Source: Gammaproteobacteria bacterium (lineage in GTDB: Bacteria > Pseudomonadota > Gammaproteobacteria > SZUA-229). From it: DNA of 25,116 nucleotides. The stretch covers positions 1 to 25,116 of the forward strand of contig JAQICG010000070.1 of assembly GCA_027858635.1 (NCBI GenBank). Reading direction: 5' to 3'. Positions 13,819 to 21,286 of this stretch are shown piece after piece. A program made the position numbers and the translations under genes. Position 1 is the stretch's first letter; each line of letters begins with the position of its first letter. Under the pieces are notes generated by a model that was given only the letters and a program-made list of their open reading frames with translations, was not told where the DNA came from and did not search any database.

Positions 13819-16344
13819 CTAATCTTTTTTCAGCAATTCAAAATCAATACGTCTTTCATTCCGGTCAACACTGGTCACCCGCACCGACACCGAGTCGCAC
13901 AAGCGGAAGGTCTGGCTGGTATTCTCACCCACTAAATGGTGTGCGACGGGGTCGAACTGATAATAATCTTTAGGCAGATTGGTGATATGAATTAACCCTT
14001 CCACATAATAATCATCCAGCTCGACGAACAGGCCGAATGAAACCACGGAAGTTACATGCGCGGTAAATTCCTTACCTACCTTGTCCATCATGTATTCGCA
14101 TTTCAGGGCAAACTCGGCATCGCGTGTCGCTTCATCAGCACGGCGTTCGTTGTTCGAACAGTGCTCACCCATTGAAGCCATCTGATCATGACCGTAGATG
14201 TAATCACTCTTCTTGCGTTTATGGACAATATGCTTGAGCGCACGATGCACCAGCAAATCGGGGTAGCGGCGTATCGGTGAAGTGAAATGAGCATAGGCAG
14301 TCAGAGCCAGACCAAAGTGGCCGGTATTCTCAGGTTTGTAAACCGCCTGCTTGAGTGAGCGCAACAACAGCGTCTGCACCAGATGGCGATCTTCTCGATG
14401 TTCCAGCTTCCGGGTTAGCACCGCATAATCTTTGGATTCCACTTTCCCCTGCGGTTCGCCCAGGGTTAAATCCAGCTCGCTCAAAAAACCGCGCAGATCT
14501 TCGATCTTGTCATTGTCAGGACGATCATGATCCCGATACAGGCAGGGCAATTCATGCTTAAGAATCATTTTCGCTGCGGAGACATTGGCCGCAATCATGC
14601 ACTCTTCAATAATCCGGTGGGCATCATTACGAATAAACGGCTCGATGTTCTCAATACGCTTATCATCGGTAAACACGATTTTTGTTTCGGTGGAGTCAAA
14701 CTCAATCGAACCGCGTTTGTTTCGCGCTTTAATGAAGGCACCGTACAGCTCATAAAGATCTTCAAGATGCGGCACCAGCTCGCCCAGCTCTTCCCGCATT
14801 TCCGGCTTTTTCTCCACCACCGCATCGGCGACCATATTGTAAGTCAGGCGTGCGTGTGAACTGAATACCGCCTCAAAAAATCCGTAGTCTGTAATCTCGC
14901 CATCCTTATCAATTTGCATTTCACAAACCATACACAGGCGATCGACTTTCGGATTAAGAGAACAGAGCCCGTTGGAAATTTCTTCAGGCAGCATGGGAAT
15001 AACCCTCCCCGGGAAATACACCGAAGTCGCCCGCTCATAGGCGCTATTATCCAGTGCCAGGCCCGGCTCCACATAATGGGCCACATCAGCGATAGCCACC
15101 AGCAGTCGCCAGCCATTCGCCACCGGTTCGCAATACACCGCATCATCAAAATCACGTGCATCTTCACCATCAATCGTCACTAAGGGTGTTGCGCGTAAAT
15201 CAACCCGGCCCAGCTTGTCTTCATCCTTGACTTCCGATCCCAGTTTAGAGGTAGCAGCAAGCACCTCTTCAGGCCACTCATTAGGAAGACCGTGATTATG
15301 AATCGCAATCTCTATCTCCATACCCGGGTCAGCTTTATCACCAATCACACTGGCCACCCGCCCAATCGCCTCTCTTTTGACGGTGGGATACTTGGAGATC
15401 TCAACCTTAATGATCTGTCCCGGCGTGGCGTCACCCAGCTCGCTGGCGGGTAATAAAATTTTCTGGGTCATGCGCTTGCTGTCGGGGGTGACAAAATAAA
15501 CGCCGTCTTCATCAAATAGCTGCCCGACCACAAACTGATGGGCGCGCTCAATAATACTGACAACGGCACCTTCACGGCGACCCCGGCGATCAATGCCGGC
15601 GACCCTGACTACCGCCCGGTCACCATGCATCAATGTTCGCATCTCTCTACCATTCAGGAACAGATCATCGCCACCCTCTTCAGGCACCAGAAAACCGAAA
15701 CCATCGGGATGAGCAATCACCCGGCCTCGAATCAGATCTTCCTCATCCACCACCAAATAGCCATCACGGCGGTTCTGCACCAGCTGACCATCGCGACCCA
15801 TGGCGCGCAGACGTCTTCGCAATGCCTCGTGCTCATCATCCGTTCCCATCTTGAGATGAGCGAGCAGCTCGGGCATCGTCATCACGTTATGCTCTTCGAT
15901 CACACTGAGAATCAATTGTCGGCTGGCGATAGGGTTGTCGTATCTCCCTGCCTCGCTCTTAGCCTCGGGATCAACCAGCGGCCCCTTTTTAGAACCTCGA
16001 CGTCTGGGCTTGCCACCTGATTTACCCGCCGGCTTGCCACCGGATTTAGCATCAGGCTTACCGCCCGACTTTGTATCAGGCTTAGCACCCGGCCTTGTAT
16101 CCTGCTTGCCACCACGACCGCGTCTGGAACGAGATCTTTTCCTGGGTTTTGCCCCGGTTTTACCCTCAGCACCCCCCCTGGATTTCGCCTCTCCGCCCTT
16201 CGCCGCTTTCGCTTTGGTTGTGGCCTCAGCTTCCGCCTCAGGTTTTGATTTACGCATTGACTTAACTATTGATCTAGCTATAGCCCCGATTTTAGAGCCG
16301 AGTTTTGATCCGGTCTCTGGTTTTTGAGTTTTTTTATCATTCAT
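13819..16344 (-). CDS. rnr: Ribonuclease R with a basic low-complexity N-terminal extension
   Basis: RNase R is a processive 3'-5' exoribonuclease that degrades structured RNA and works with trans-translation (SmpB, encoded at 173-646) in clearing nonstop mRNA. The 841-residue protein has, after about residue 130, a helix-turn-helix domain (NPIASRQLILSVIEEH), two cold-shock domains (GRVIAHPDGFGFLVPE), the RNB catalytic domain with the Asp cluster DGEDARDFDDAV near 395-406 and HFTSPIRRYPDLLVHR, and an S1 domain (HVTSVVSFGLFVELDDYYVEGLIH). The first 130 residues are Lys/Arg/Gly/Ser-rich with tandem SGGKP-type repeats, whereas the protein ends directly after S1 at LLKKD. E. coli carries its Lys-rich tail at the C-terminus instead. 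It is the first gene of the leftward operon. Confidence 0.95.
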   Translation of the reverse strand: MNDKKTQKPETGSKLGSKIGAIARSIVKSMRKSKPEAEAEATTKAKAAKGGEAKSRGGAEGKTGAKPRKRSRSRRGRGGKQDTRPGAKPDTKSGGKPDAKSGGKPAGKSGGKPRRRGSKKGPLVDPEAKSEAGRYDNPIASRQLILSVIEEHNVMTMPELLAHLKMGTDDEHEALRRRLRAMGRDGQLVQNRRDGYLVVDEEDLIRGRVIAHPDGFGFLVPEEGGDDLFLNGREMRTLMHGDRAVVRVAGIDRRGRREGAVVSIIERAHQFVVGQLFDEDGVYFVTPDSKRMTQKILLPASELGDATPGQIIKVEISKYPTVKREAIGRVASVIGDKADPGMEIEIAIHNHGLPNEWPEEVLAATSKLGSEVKDEDKLGRVDLRATPLVTIDGEDARDFDDAVYCEPVANGWRLLVAIADVAHYVEPGLALDNSAYERATSVYFPGRVIPMLPEEISNGLCSLNPKVDRLCMVCEMQIDKDGEITDYGFFEAVFSSHARLTYNMVADAVVEKKPEMREELGELVPHLEDLYELYGAFIKARNKRGSIEFDSTETKIVFTDDKRIENIEPFIRNDAHRIIEECMIAANVSAAKMILKHELPCLYRDHDRPDNDKIEDLRGFLSELDLTLGEPQGKVESKDYAVLTRKLEHREDRHLVQTLLLRSLKQAVYKPENTGHFGLALTAYAHFTSPIRRYPDLLVHRALKHIVHKRKKSDYIYGHDQMASMGEHCSNNERRADEATRDAEFALKCEYMMDKVGKEFTAHVTSVVSFGLFVELDDYYVEGLIHITNLPKDYYQFDPVAHHLVGENTSQTFRLCDSVSVRVTSVDRNERRIDFELLKKD

Positions 16345-16389
16345 CCGCGAATTGTAACCGCCAAATCAAAATATTCATAGCGTTGCAAA

Positions 16390-16418
16390 TTGACAGACGT
16401 ACAATCTGCATGTAAAGT
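16390..16418 (+). promoter_or_regulatory. tRNA-Leu promoter with GC-rich discriminator
   Basis: A perfect -35 TTGACA (16390-16395) is followed by a 17-nt spacer and a -10 TAAAGT (16413-16418). The next bases are CGCGC, a GC-rich discriminator of the kind associated with stringent (ppGpp/DksA) control of stable-RNA promoters. The expected leader before the tRNA is about 32 nt. The rnr promoter must lie in the same 100-bp divergent gap. Confidence 0.8.
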
Positions 16419-16456
16419 CGCGCTCTGTTCCGGATCAGTGATCCAGACTCACCTTT

Positions 16457-16543
16457 GCCGAGGTGGCGGAATTGGTAGACGCGCTAGCTTCAGGTGCTAG
16501 TGGCCTTATGGTCGTGGAGGTTCAAGTCCTCTTCTCGGCACCA
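16457..16543 (+). tRNA. tRNA-Leu (anticodon CAG)
   Basis: The 87-nt sequence folds as a class II tRNA. The acceptor GCCGAGG pairs with TCTCGGC (last pair G-U), followed by discriminator A and an encoded CCA at 16541-16543. The D-arm region is GGCGGAATTGGTAGACGC, and the anticodon stem CTAGC/GCTAG encloses the loop TTCAGGT with anticodon CAG. A long variable arm and the T-arm with GTTCAAGTC follow. It resembles E. coli tRNA-Leu(CAG) and reads CUG codons. No duplicate of its 3' end is seen nearby, so there is no sign of an integrated element. Confidence 0.97.
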
Positions 16544-16819
16544 TCTTTAGTATCTATATGCCGTTCAGGCATATTCAGTAAAAACTCACCTCTATATCGG
16601 AAAATAGCAGCCTCCATCGCTTGCGTACGTTTTCATACCTACAGAATATAGCGTTTTATTCGACCACCATAGTTCCAAAGCTGAATATGGATAACCGGCC
16701 TGCGCCACTATCACGCCTGAAGAAACACTGTTTCGTAGACGTACCCATGAAGAACTCATAAACGTGAAATATCACTTAAATTTGCATGGGCAAGAAATCG
16801 CTATTTCATATCCGGCATT
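16544..16819. other. Gene-free stretch after tRNA-Leu
   Basis: A perfect 7-bp hairpin ATATGCC/GGCATAT (16556-16574) follows the tRNA by 12 nt; without a T-run it is only a weak terminator candidate. Beyond it, the plus strand has an open frame of 46 codons with no ATG (16695-16835, containing TPEETLFRRRTHEELINVKY) that runs into the psiE 3' end. It may be a gene remnant or chance; I do not call it a gene. Confidence 0.4.
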
Positions 16820-17251
16820 TCAGCCTTTTTTGTAATAATAAAAACCAAAACCGATGCGGAGGACTCCCATCACAAGCAGCAATGCACTCAAGGCATAAAT
16901 ATCATCAGTTTTTAATTTGTGCTCAAACAGGCCGATCATAATATCGCGCAGCACAAAGACAATAGCTGCATCGAAAACAATCGGTAATCTGACGGTCTTC
17001 TCCATAAAATACTGAAACAGAGCGCGAGACAATTCCAGCAGTATTACCAGAGTCAGTACATCGGAAAATATATAGAGATAATTGCCTGTTATGCCCGTTT
17101 TATAGAGCAGCTCATAGACTTCATAAAAAAGCCGGAAAGCACCAATTATCAGCGCTAAAGTAGTAAATAATAAAACAACACCGAATATATAACTGGTGAC
17201 CTTATTAAACAGCCATTCCGGATTTTTCCACTCATTATTTGATGATGGCAA
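16820..17251 (-). CDS. psiE: PsiE-family membrane protein (phosphate-starvation-inducible)
   Basis: The 143-residue inner-membrane protein has four predicted membrane segments: about 20-40 (VTSYIFGVVLLFTTLALIIG), 58-75 (YLYIFSDVLTLVILLELS), 90-108 (LPIVFDAAIVFVLRDIMIG) and 118-137 (YALSALLLVMGVLRIGFGFY). The ELSRAL and FVLRDIMIGL segments are typical of the PsiE family (Pfam PsiE), whose function is unknown although E. coli psiE responds to phosphate and carbon supply. It starts at a TTG (17251) with AGGA eight nt upstream; no in-frame ATG is available near it. It is divergent from the mscS-like gene. No clear Pho box was found upstream, so the name reflects family only. Confidence 0.82.
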   Translation of the reverse strand: MPSSNNEWKNPEWLFNKVTSYIFGVVLLFTTLALIIGAFRLFYEVYELLYKTGITGNYLYIFSDVLTLVILLELSRALFQYFMEKTVRLPIVFDAAIVFVLRDIMIGLFEHKLKTDDIYALSALLLVMGVLRIGFGFYYYKKG

Positions 17252-17417
17252 ATTTTTTATCCTGTTTTTTTAAAAAATGTTTTTATACATTACTGTACTT
17301 TATTACCGTAGATCAGTGCTATTTTCACTCTCAACATCCTCCCATCAAAGCTACACTTGATGCACCTTGCGATTACTATGGAACTAATTAACAGAATAAC
17401 CCATAATAACAGCACTC

Positions 17418-17423
17418 TATAAT
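17418..17423 (+). promoter_or_regulatory. Candidate -10 box of the mscS-corA operon
   Basis: TATAAT lies 24 nt upstream of the mscS ATG, so the leader would be very short (about 17 nt), still including the AAGGA ribosome-binding site at 17435-17439. No good -35 is evident. Confidence 0.4.
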
Positions 17424-17446
17424 ATCGTTAAAATAAGGACTCGAAC

Positions 17447-18787
17447 ATGACTAGCTGGTCTGAACCCGCTCAAATAGAAACAATGTTTTTAGAAGGGTTT
17501 AATGAGTTACTAGTTTTACTGGCTTCTGTTGATTTCTGGATACAGTTTGGGGTTATTGTCGCCGTTTTTATCATGGCGCGCTGGCTACTAACTCCGCAAC
17601 TGCGCAAGCTGCTCAAGAGTGTATCTTCCGCCGGTGGACGGGTCGCCAGTTTCAATCTGCTCATCGTCACGCTCAATGAGTTTGCCAACACACTGGTCTG
17701 GCTGTTTTTACAATGGAGCGCCATTCAGGTTTATGTCTACCTGGAGCAACCGCACAGCCTGCTTACTCCCGTCGCCAGTCTGCTTAGCGCCTGGTTATTA
17801 ATCCGCATCACCTCGAAACTGGTCAGCAATCGTGCCACCGCCCGCCTTATCTCCACCGTGGCATGGACGCTGGCCGTGCTCAATATTTTCGGATGGTTGC
17901 ACCCCACTCTGGCGTTGCTGGACAGTATCTCTCTCAGCATGGGCTCGATGCGTCTGTCTCCGCTGGTGATTATCAAGGCGGGACTTTTATTATGGCTCTC
18001 ACTGTGGCTGGCCCATGTTCTATCCGGCTTTCTCGACCGGCGACTGGAAACCTCGGAAAGTCTCACCCCCGCCATGCGGGTACTCAGCGTCAAGCTGCTG
18101 TACATTGGCCTGATCACCGCTGCTTTTCTCACCACATTTTCTGCAGTCGGAATCGATTTAACGGCACTGGCCATATTCGGTGGTGCGCTCGGTGTCGGCC
18201 TGGGCTTTGGTCTACAGAAAATATTTTCCAACCTGATCAGCGGCGTCATCCTGCTCATGGATCGCTCCATTAAACCCGGCGATGTCATTGCCGTGGGTGA
18301 AACTTTCGGCTGGATCAATCACCTCAGTGCGCGCTATGTTTCAGTGATTACCCGTGACGGTATCGAGCACCTTATCCCCAATGAAATACTCATTACCGAA
18401 CGGGTGGAAAACTGGTCGTACAGCAACGATCTGGTACGTTTGAGACTGCCGGTCGGCATTGCCTATAAGGCGGATGTACGGCTGGCCATCAAGCTTTGCG
18501 TAGAGGCGTCTCAGTCAGTAAGTCGCATTATGGAAGAGCCGGAACCGCGCTGCCTGCTGAAAGGCTTTGGCAACAGCTCGGTCGATCTGGAACTGCGCCT
18601 GTGGATCAACGACCCCCAGAATGGCCGCGCTAATGTGTTGAGTGAAGTGCTGCTCGGCATCTGGGATCGCTTCCATGAACACGGCATCGAAATTCCCTTC
18701 CCGCAACGCGACCTGCATTTACGTAGCGGTTTCGAACAGCTTAAAAATAATGATAACGAGCCGAAAAAATCAGGAGAAGATTCATGA
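17447..18787 (+). CDS. MscS-family mechanosensitive ion channel
   Basis: The product is a 446-residue inner-membrane channel that should open on membrane tension and release solutes during hypo-osmotic shock. Several membrane helices lie in the first 230 residues (about 30-50, 80-100, 105-120, 135-155, 170-190, 210-230). The pore-lining helix follows at about 235-270 as the Gly/Ala-rich ALAIFGGALGVGLGFGLQKIFSNLISGVILLMD, which is diagnostic of MscS. The beta domain comes next (SIKPGDVIAVGETFGWINHLSARYVSVITRDGIEHLIPNEILI), then an alpha/beta C-terminal vestibule. It is longer than E. coli MscS (286) and nearer in size to the YnaI/YbdG group. AAGGA precedes the ATG. It overlaps the corA-like gene by 4 nt. 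Confidence 0.93.
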   Translation: MTSWSEPAQIETMFLEGFNELLVLLASVDFWIQFGVIVAVFIMARWLLTPQLRKLLKSVSSAGGRVASFNLLIVTLNEFANTLVWLFLQWSAIQVYVYLEQPHSLLTPVASLLSAWLLIRITSKLVSNRATARLISTVAWTLAVLNIFGWLHPTLALLDSISLSMGSMRLSPLVIIKAGLLLWLSLWLAHVLSGFLDRRLETSESLTPAMRVLSVKLLYIGLITAAFLTTFSAVGIDLTALAIFGGALGVGLGFGLQKIFSNLISGVILLMDRSIKPGDVIAVGETFGWINHLSARYVSVITRDGIEHLIPNEILITERVENWSYSNDLVRLRLPVGIAYKADVRLAIKLCVEASQSVSRIMEEPEPRCLLKGFGNSSVDLELRLWINDPQNGRANVLSEVLLGIWDRFHEHGIEIPFPQRDLHLRSGFEQLKNNDNEPKKSGEDS

Positions 18788-19743
18788 TGCAGTTTATGTT
18801 GTGCCATAACAACATCACTCAGGTGGGCGGCCAGGAGTTATTAGAACAGTGGCGCAATAATCCTGACAGCTGGATCTGGCTGGACCTGCAAGACGAACCG
18901 GCGGAGCAGGAACGTGCCTTTCTCATTGAACATTTTGTCCTGGATAATGGCGCCATTATCGAAGCCCAGCGCGAACGACACCCGCCCAGTTTTGAAGCCT
19001 TTGAAAATTATATTTACCTGTTGCTCAAACCACTGGATGCCGAGTCTGATTCACTCGATTTCAGCACCCTGCAACTGGCTATGTTCGCCGGTGAGGGGTT
19101 TCTGGTTACGCGTCATTCCAAAGCATCTCCCTATCTGGCCAAACTGTGGGCGACGCTGGAAAGCGACGGCTGCGCCGAGAACTTGCCCATCTCCATTGTC
19201 ACCGTCTTGAGCCGACGCGTGGCACAACGTTATGGCAATATATTACTGAATCTGGAACAGCGCCTGGACATCATCGAAGACGAGCTCTTCGACAGCCACA
19301 CCGACACACTAATGAAAGAACTGGTGGGCTACAACACCAGCCTGCGGAAAATGCATCGCATACTGGCTTATCATGAAAATGTCTTCGACAAGCTGCGCCG
19401 ACAAATGCATAAAAACACACAGTATGAACATGATGAGTTTGATGATATTTACGCCCTTATCGAAAGGTTCAGCAGCCTCTCCGGCGTTTATCAGAATGTC
19501 ATCACCGATCTCATCGAAGCCTACATCAGCCTGAACAGCCACCGGCTGAATCAGATCATGAAAGTGCTCACCATCATCACCGCCATCTTCGTGCCCCTGA
19601 CTTTACTGGTCGGTATCTACGGCATGAACTTCGAATACATGCCGGAACTGAAAAGCGAGCACGGTTATTTCATTCTGCTGTCCGTGATGCTGGGCATTGC
19701 ATTTCTAATGCTGTATATCTTTAAGCGCGCACGCTGGTTGTAA
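18784..19743 (+). CDS. CorA-family divalent-metal (Mg2+/Zn2+) transporter
   Basis: The 319-residue protein is a CorA/ZntB-type channel-transporter. It has a large cytoplasmic N-terminal domain with long helices (IVTVLSRRVAQRYGNILLNLEQRLDIIEDELFD, about 138-170) and two C-terminal membrane helices. The signature YGMNFEYMPEL follows the first helix, with GMN at residues 280-282. The second helix is YFILLSVMLGIAFLMLYIF and the tail is basic (KRARWL). Whether it carries Mg2+, Co2+, Ni2+ or Zn2+ cannot be read from sequence. The start overlaps the channel gene's stop as ATGA, and AGGAGA lies six nt upstream. Cotranscription with an MscS channel suggests a joint role in ionic or osmotic homeostasis (inference). 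Confidence 0.92.
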   Translation: MMQFMLCHNNITQVGGQELLEQWRNNPDSWIWLDLQDEPAEQERAFLIEHFVLDNGAIIEAQRERHPPSFEAFENYIYLLLKPLDAESDSLDFSTLQLAMFAGEGFLVTRHSKASPYLAKLWATLESDGCAENLPISIVTVLSRRVAQRYGNILLNLEQRLDIIEDELFDSHTDTLMKELVGYNTSLRKMHRILAYHENVFDKLRRQMHKNTQYEHDEFDDIYALIERFSSLSGVYQNVITDLIEAYISLNSHRLNQIMKVLTIITAIFVPLTLLVGIYGMNFEYMPELKSEHGYFILLSVMLGIAFLMLYIFKRARWL

Positions 19744-20128
19744 TACTTATTCTGGTAACGGTTTTTCTTCAGCGGTTAATTCAGAATTAACCGCCATCAT
19801 CATGGAGCGAGACCGTTATCTGCATAGCCGGATAAAATAAGCATCAATTATTAATTCCCCGCTCGGGCGAATTAATATATTTAAAGATTTCACTCCCCCG
19901 TCAAAAGCAAACTTTCGCGTAATCACCTCAGCAACACTTTTGCACGTCTGCGAAACATCCTGCATCGCTGCAAATAAAATAAAAGCCAGCACCATTGCGT
20001 TTTATCAATGAACACCAATGGCGTGTTCGATAACATTTATCTCCAATCATACATTTGGCCGTATAAATTTTGCCATGTAAATAAGGCGAAGCTGTATTTT
20101 TCCGGCCCGGACCGTGGAGGAGACCACC
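19744..20128. other. Gene-free, AT-rich regulatory stretch upstream of the peroxidase operon
   Basis: It holds an almost perfect palindrome GCGGTTAATTC-A-GAATTAACCGC (19772-19794), a smaller palindrome GATAA-cat-TTATC (20029-20041), and a TATAAA at 20062-20067 that may be the operon's -10. The large palindrome is just after corA but has no T-run, so it is as likely an operator as a terminator. No coding sequence is supported. Confidence 0.5.
20062..20067 (+). promoter_or_regulatory. Candidate -10 box of the peroxidase operon
   Basis: TATAAA, 62 nt before the peroxidase ATG, in AT-rich DNA. The -35 is unclear, so an activator-dependent promoter is possible; the palindrome at 20029-20041 sits immediately upstream, in the position of an activator site. 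Confidence 0.35.
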
Positions 20129-21271
20129 ATGATGATCACTCTGAATACCTGTCGAATTATTACGCTTGGGATGGCGATTGCTGCAGCGGGGACGTCGCTG
20201 GTGAATGCGGCCCCGCTGGGACTGCCGGCGGTGCCGATCCCGGCGGATAACCCGCAGTCTGATGCCAAAATCGCGCTGGGTGATCGCCTGTATCACGAAG
20301 AGCGTTTCAGCGCCGATGGCAAGGTCAGCTGCGCCACCTGTCATGCAGAGGAAAAAGCCTTTACCGATCATCGTGCCGTTTCCAAAGGACACAACGGCCT
20401 GCTCGGCACCCGCAATGCACCCACAGTTATTAATGCTGCTTACATGGAAACGCAGTTCTGGGATGGACGCGAACCGGATCTGGAAGGCCAGTCGAAACAG
20501 CCACCCATTAACCCCGTTGAAGGTGGTCTGCCGGATCATGTTGCGTTTGTTAACATCTTTCGCAACGATGCCTCTTATGTAAAAACCTTCAAACAGGTAT
20601 TCGGCGTCGATAAGAAGGAGATCACTATTGATCATTTTGCGAAGGCTATTGCCAGCTTCGAGCGCACCATTATTGCCGGTGATTCTCCGTTCGACCATTA
20701 TCAGTTTGGCGGTGACAAATCGGCTATGAGCGAAGCGGCTGTGCGTGGTCTGGCAGTCTACGTAGGACAAGGACGTTGCGTCTCCTGTCATATCATCGAG
20801 CAAAATCAGGCCCTGTTCACCGACAACCGTTTCCACAATATCGGTGTCGGCTTCAAGAACATTCAGGGCCGTGTCGGCGAGATCGCAAAAGATTTTTTGA
20901 AAGCCAAAAATAAAGGTGTCGATGTCGATGTAACTGTACTCTCCGACCCGGATGCTTCAGAACTGGGCCGATTCGCAGTCAGTGAAGACATCAACAAGAT
21001 CGGCGCTTTCAAAACACCGAGCCTGCGTAACATTGAACTCACTCCTCCTTACATGCACGATGGCAGCCAGAAGACGCTGGCGGACATGGTTAATTTCTAT
21101 AACAACGGTGGCCGGGTCAACCCGGATGATCCGCTCTCGCCGTTTCTCAGTGGCGGTATTCGTCCGCTGAATCTTTCTGATCAGCAAAAGAAGGATCTGG
21201 TGGCATTTCTGAAAGCACTGACCAGCCCGAGCATCGCCGCGAAGGTGACCAGCACAAAGATCATCGATTAA
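20129..21271 (+). CDS. Di-haem c-type peroxidase of the CCP/MauG family
   Basis: This is an exported 380-residue protein predicted to bind two c-type haems in the periplasm and reduce H2O2 or oxidise a protein or small-molecule substrate. A signal peptide spans about residues 1-27. Haem motifs are CATCH (68-72) and CVSCH (217-221). Family blocks are RNAPTVINAAYMETQFWDGREPDLEGQ, INPVE and FKTPSLRNIELTPPYMHDGSQKTLADMVNFYNNGG. Classical bacterial CCPs have NPVEM; here it reads NPVEGG. In the second-haem region the motif is FYNNGG (Tyr324) where CCPs provide a Met ligand, which I read as MauG-like (inference). GGAGGAG lies seven nt before the ATG at 20129, overruling an in-frame GTG at 20114. It is the first gene of a three-gene operon. 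Confidence 0.92.
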   Translation: MMITLNTCRIITLGMAIAAAGTSLVNAAPLGLPAVPIPADNPQSDAKIALGDRLYHEERFSADGKVSCATCHAEEKAFTDHRAVSKGHNGLLGTRNAPTVINAAYMETQFWDGREPDLEGQSKQPPINPVEGGLPDHVAFVNIFRNDASYVKTFKQVFGVDKKEITIDHFAKAIASFERTIIAGDSPFDHYQFGGDKSAMSEAAVRGLAVYVGQGRCVSCHIIEQNQALFTDNRFHNIGVGFKNIQGRVGEIAKDFLKAKNKGVDVDVTVLSDPDASELGRFAVSEDINKIGAFKTPSLRNIELTPPYMHDGSQKTLADMVNFYNNGGRVNPDDPLSPFLSGGIRPLNLSDQQKKDLVAFLKALTSPSIAAKVTSTKIID

Positions 21272-21286
21272 TAACGGAGAGACAAC

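Noticed and set aside
15935..16327. A Pro/Leu/Ala-rich plus-strand frame of 130 codons
   Set aside because: It is the antisense reading of the repetitive Lys/Gly-rich N-terminus of RNase R.
16457..16819. tRNA-Leu as an integration site
   Set aside because: No repeat of the tRNA 3' end and no integrase gene were seen in the following DNA.
16695..16835. A 46-codon frame without ATG before psiE
   Set aside because: It has no ATG start, only an internal GTG, and no recognised family; kept only as a possible remnant.
19928..20836. A 302-codon minus-strand frame opposite the peroxidase gene
   Set aside because: It is antisense to CxxCH-bearing conserved coding sequence and shows no recognisable domain; long antisense frames are common opposite such codon use.
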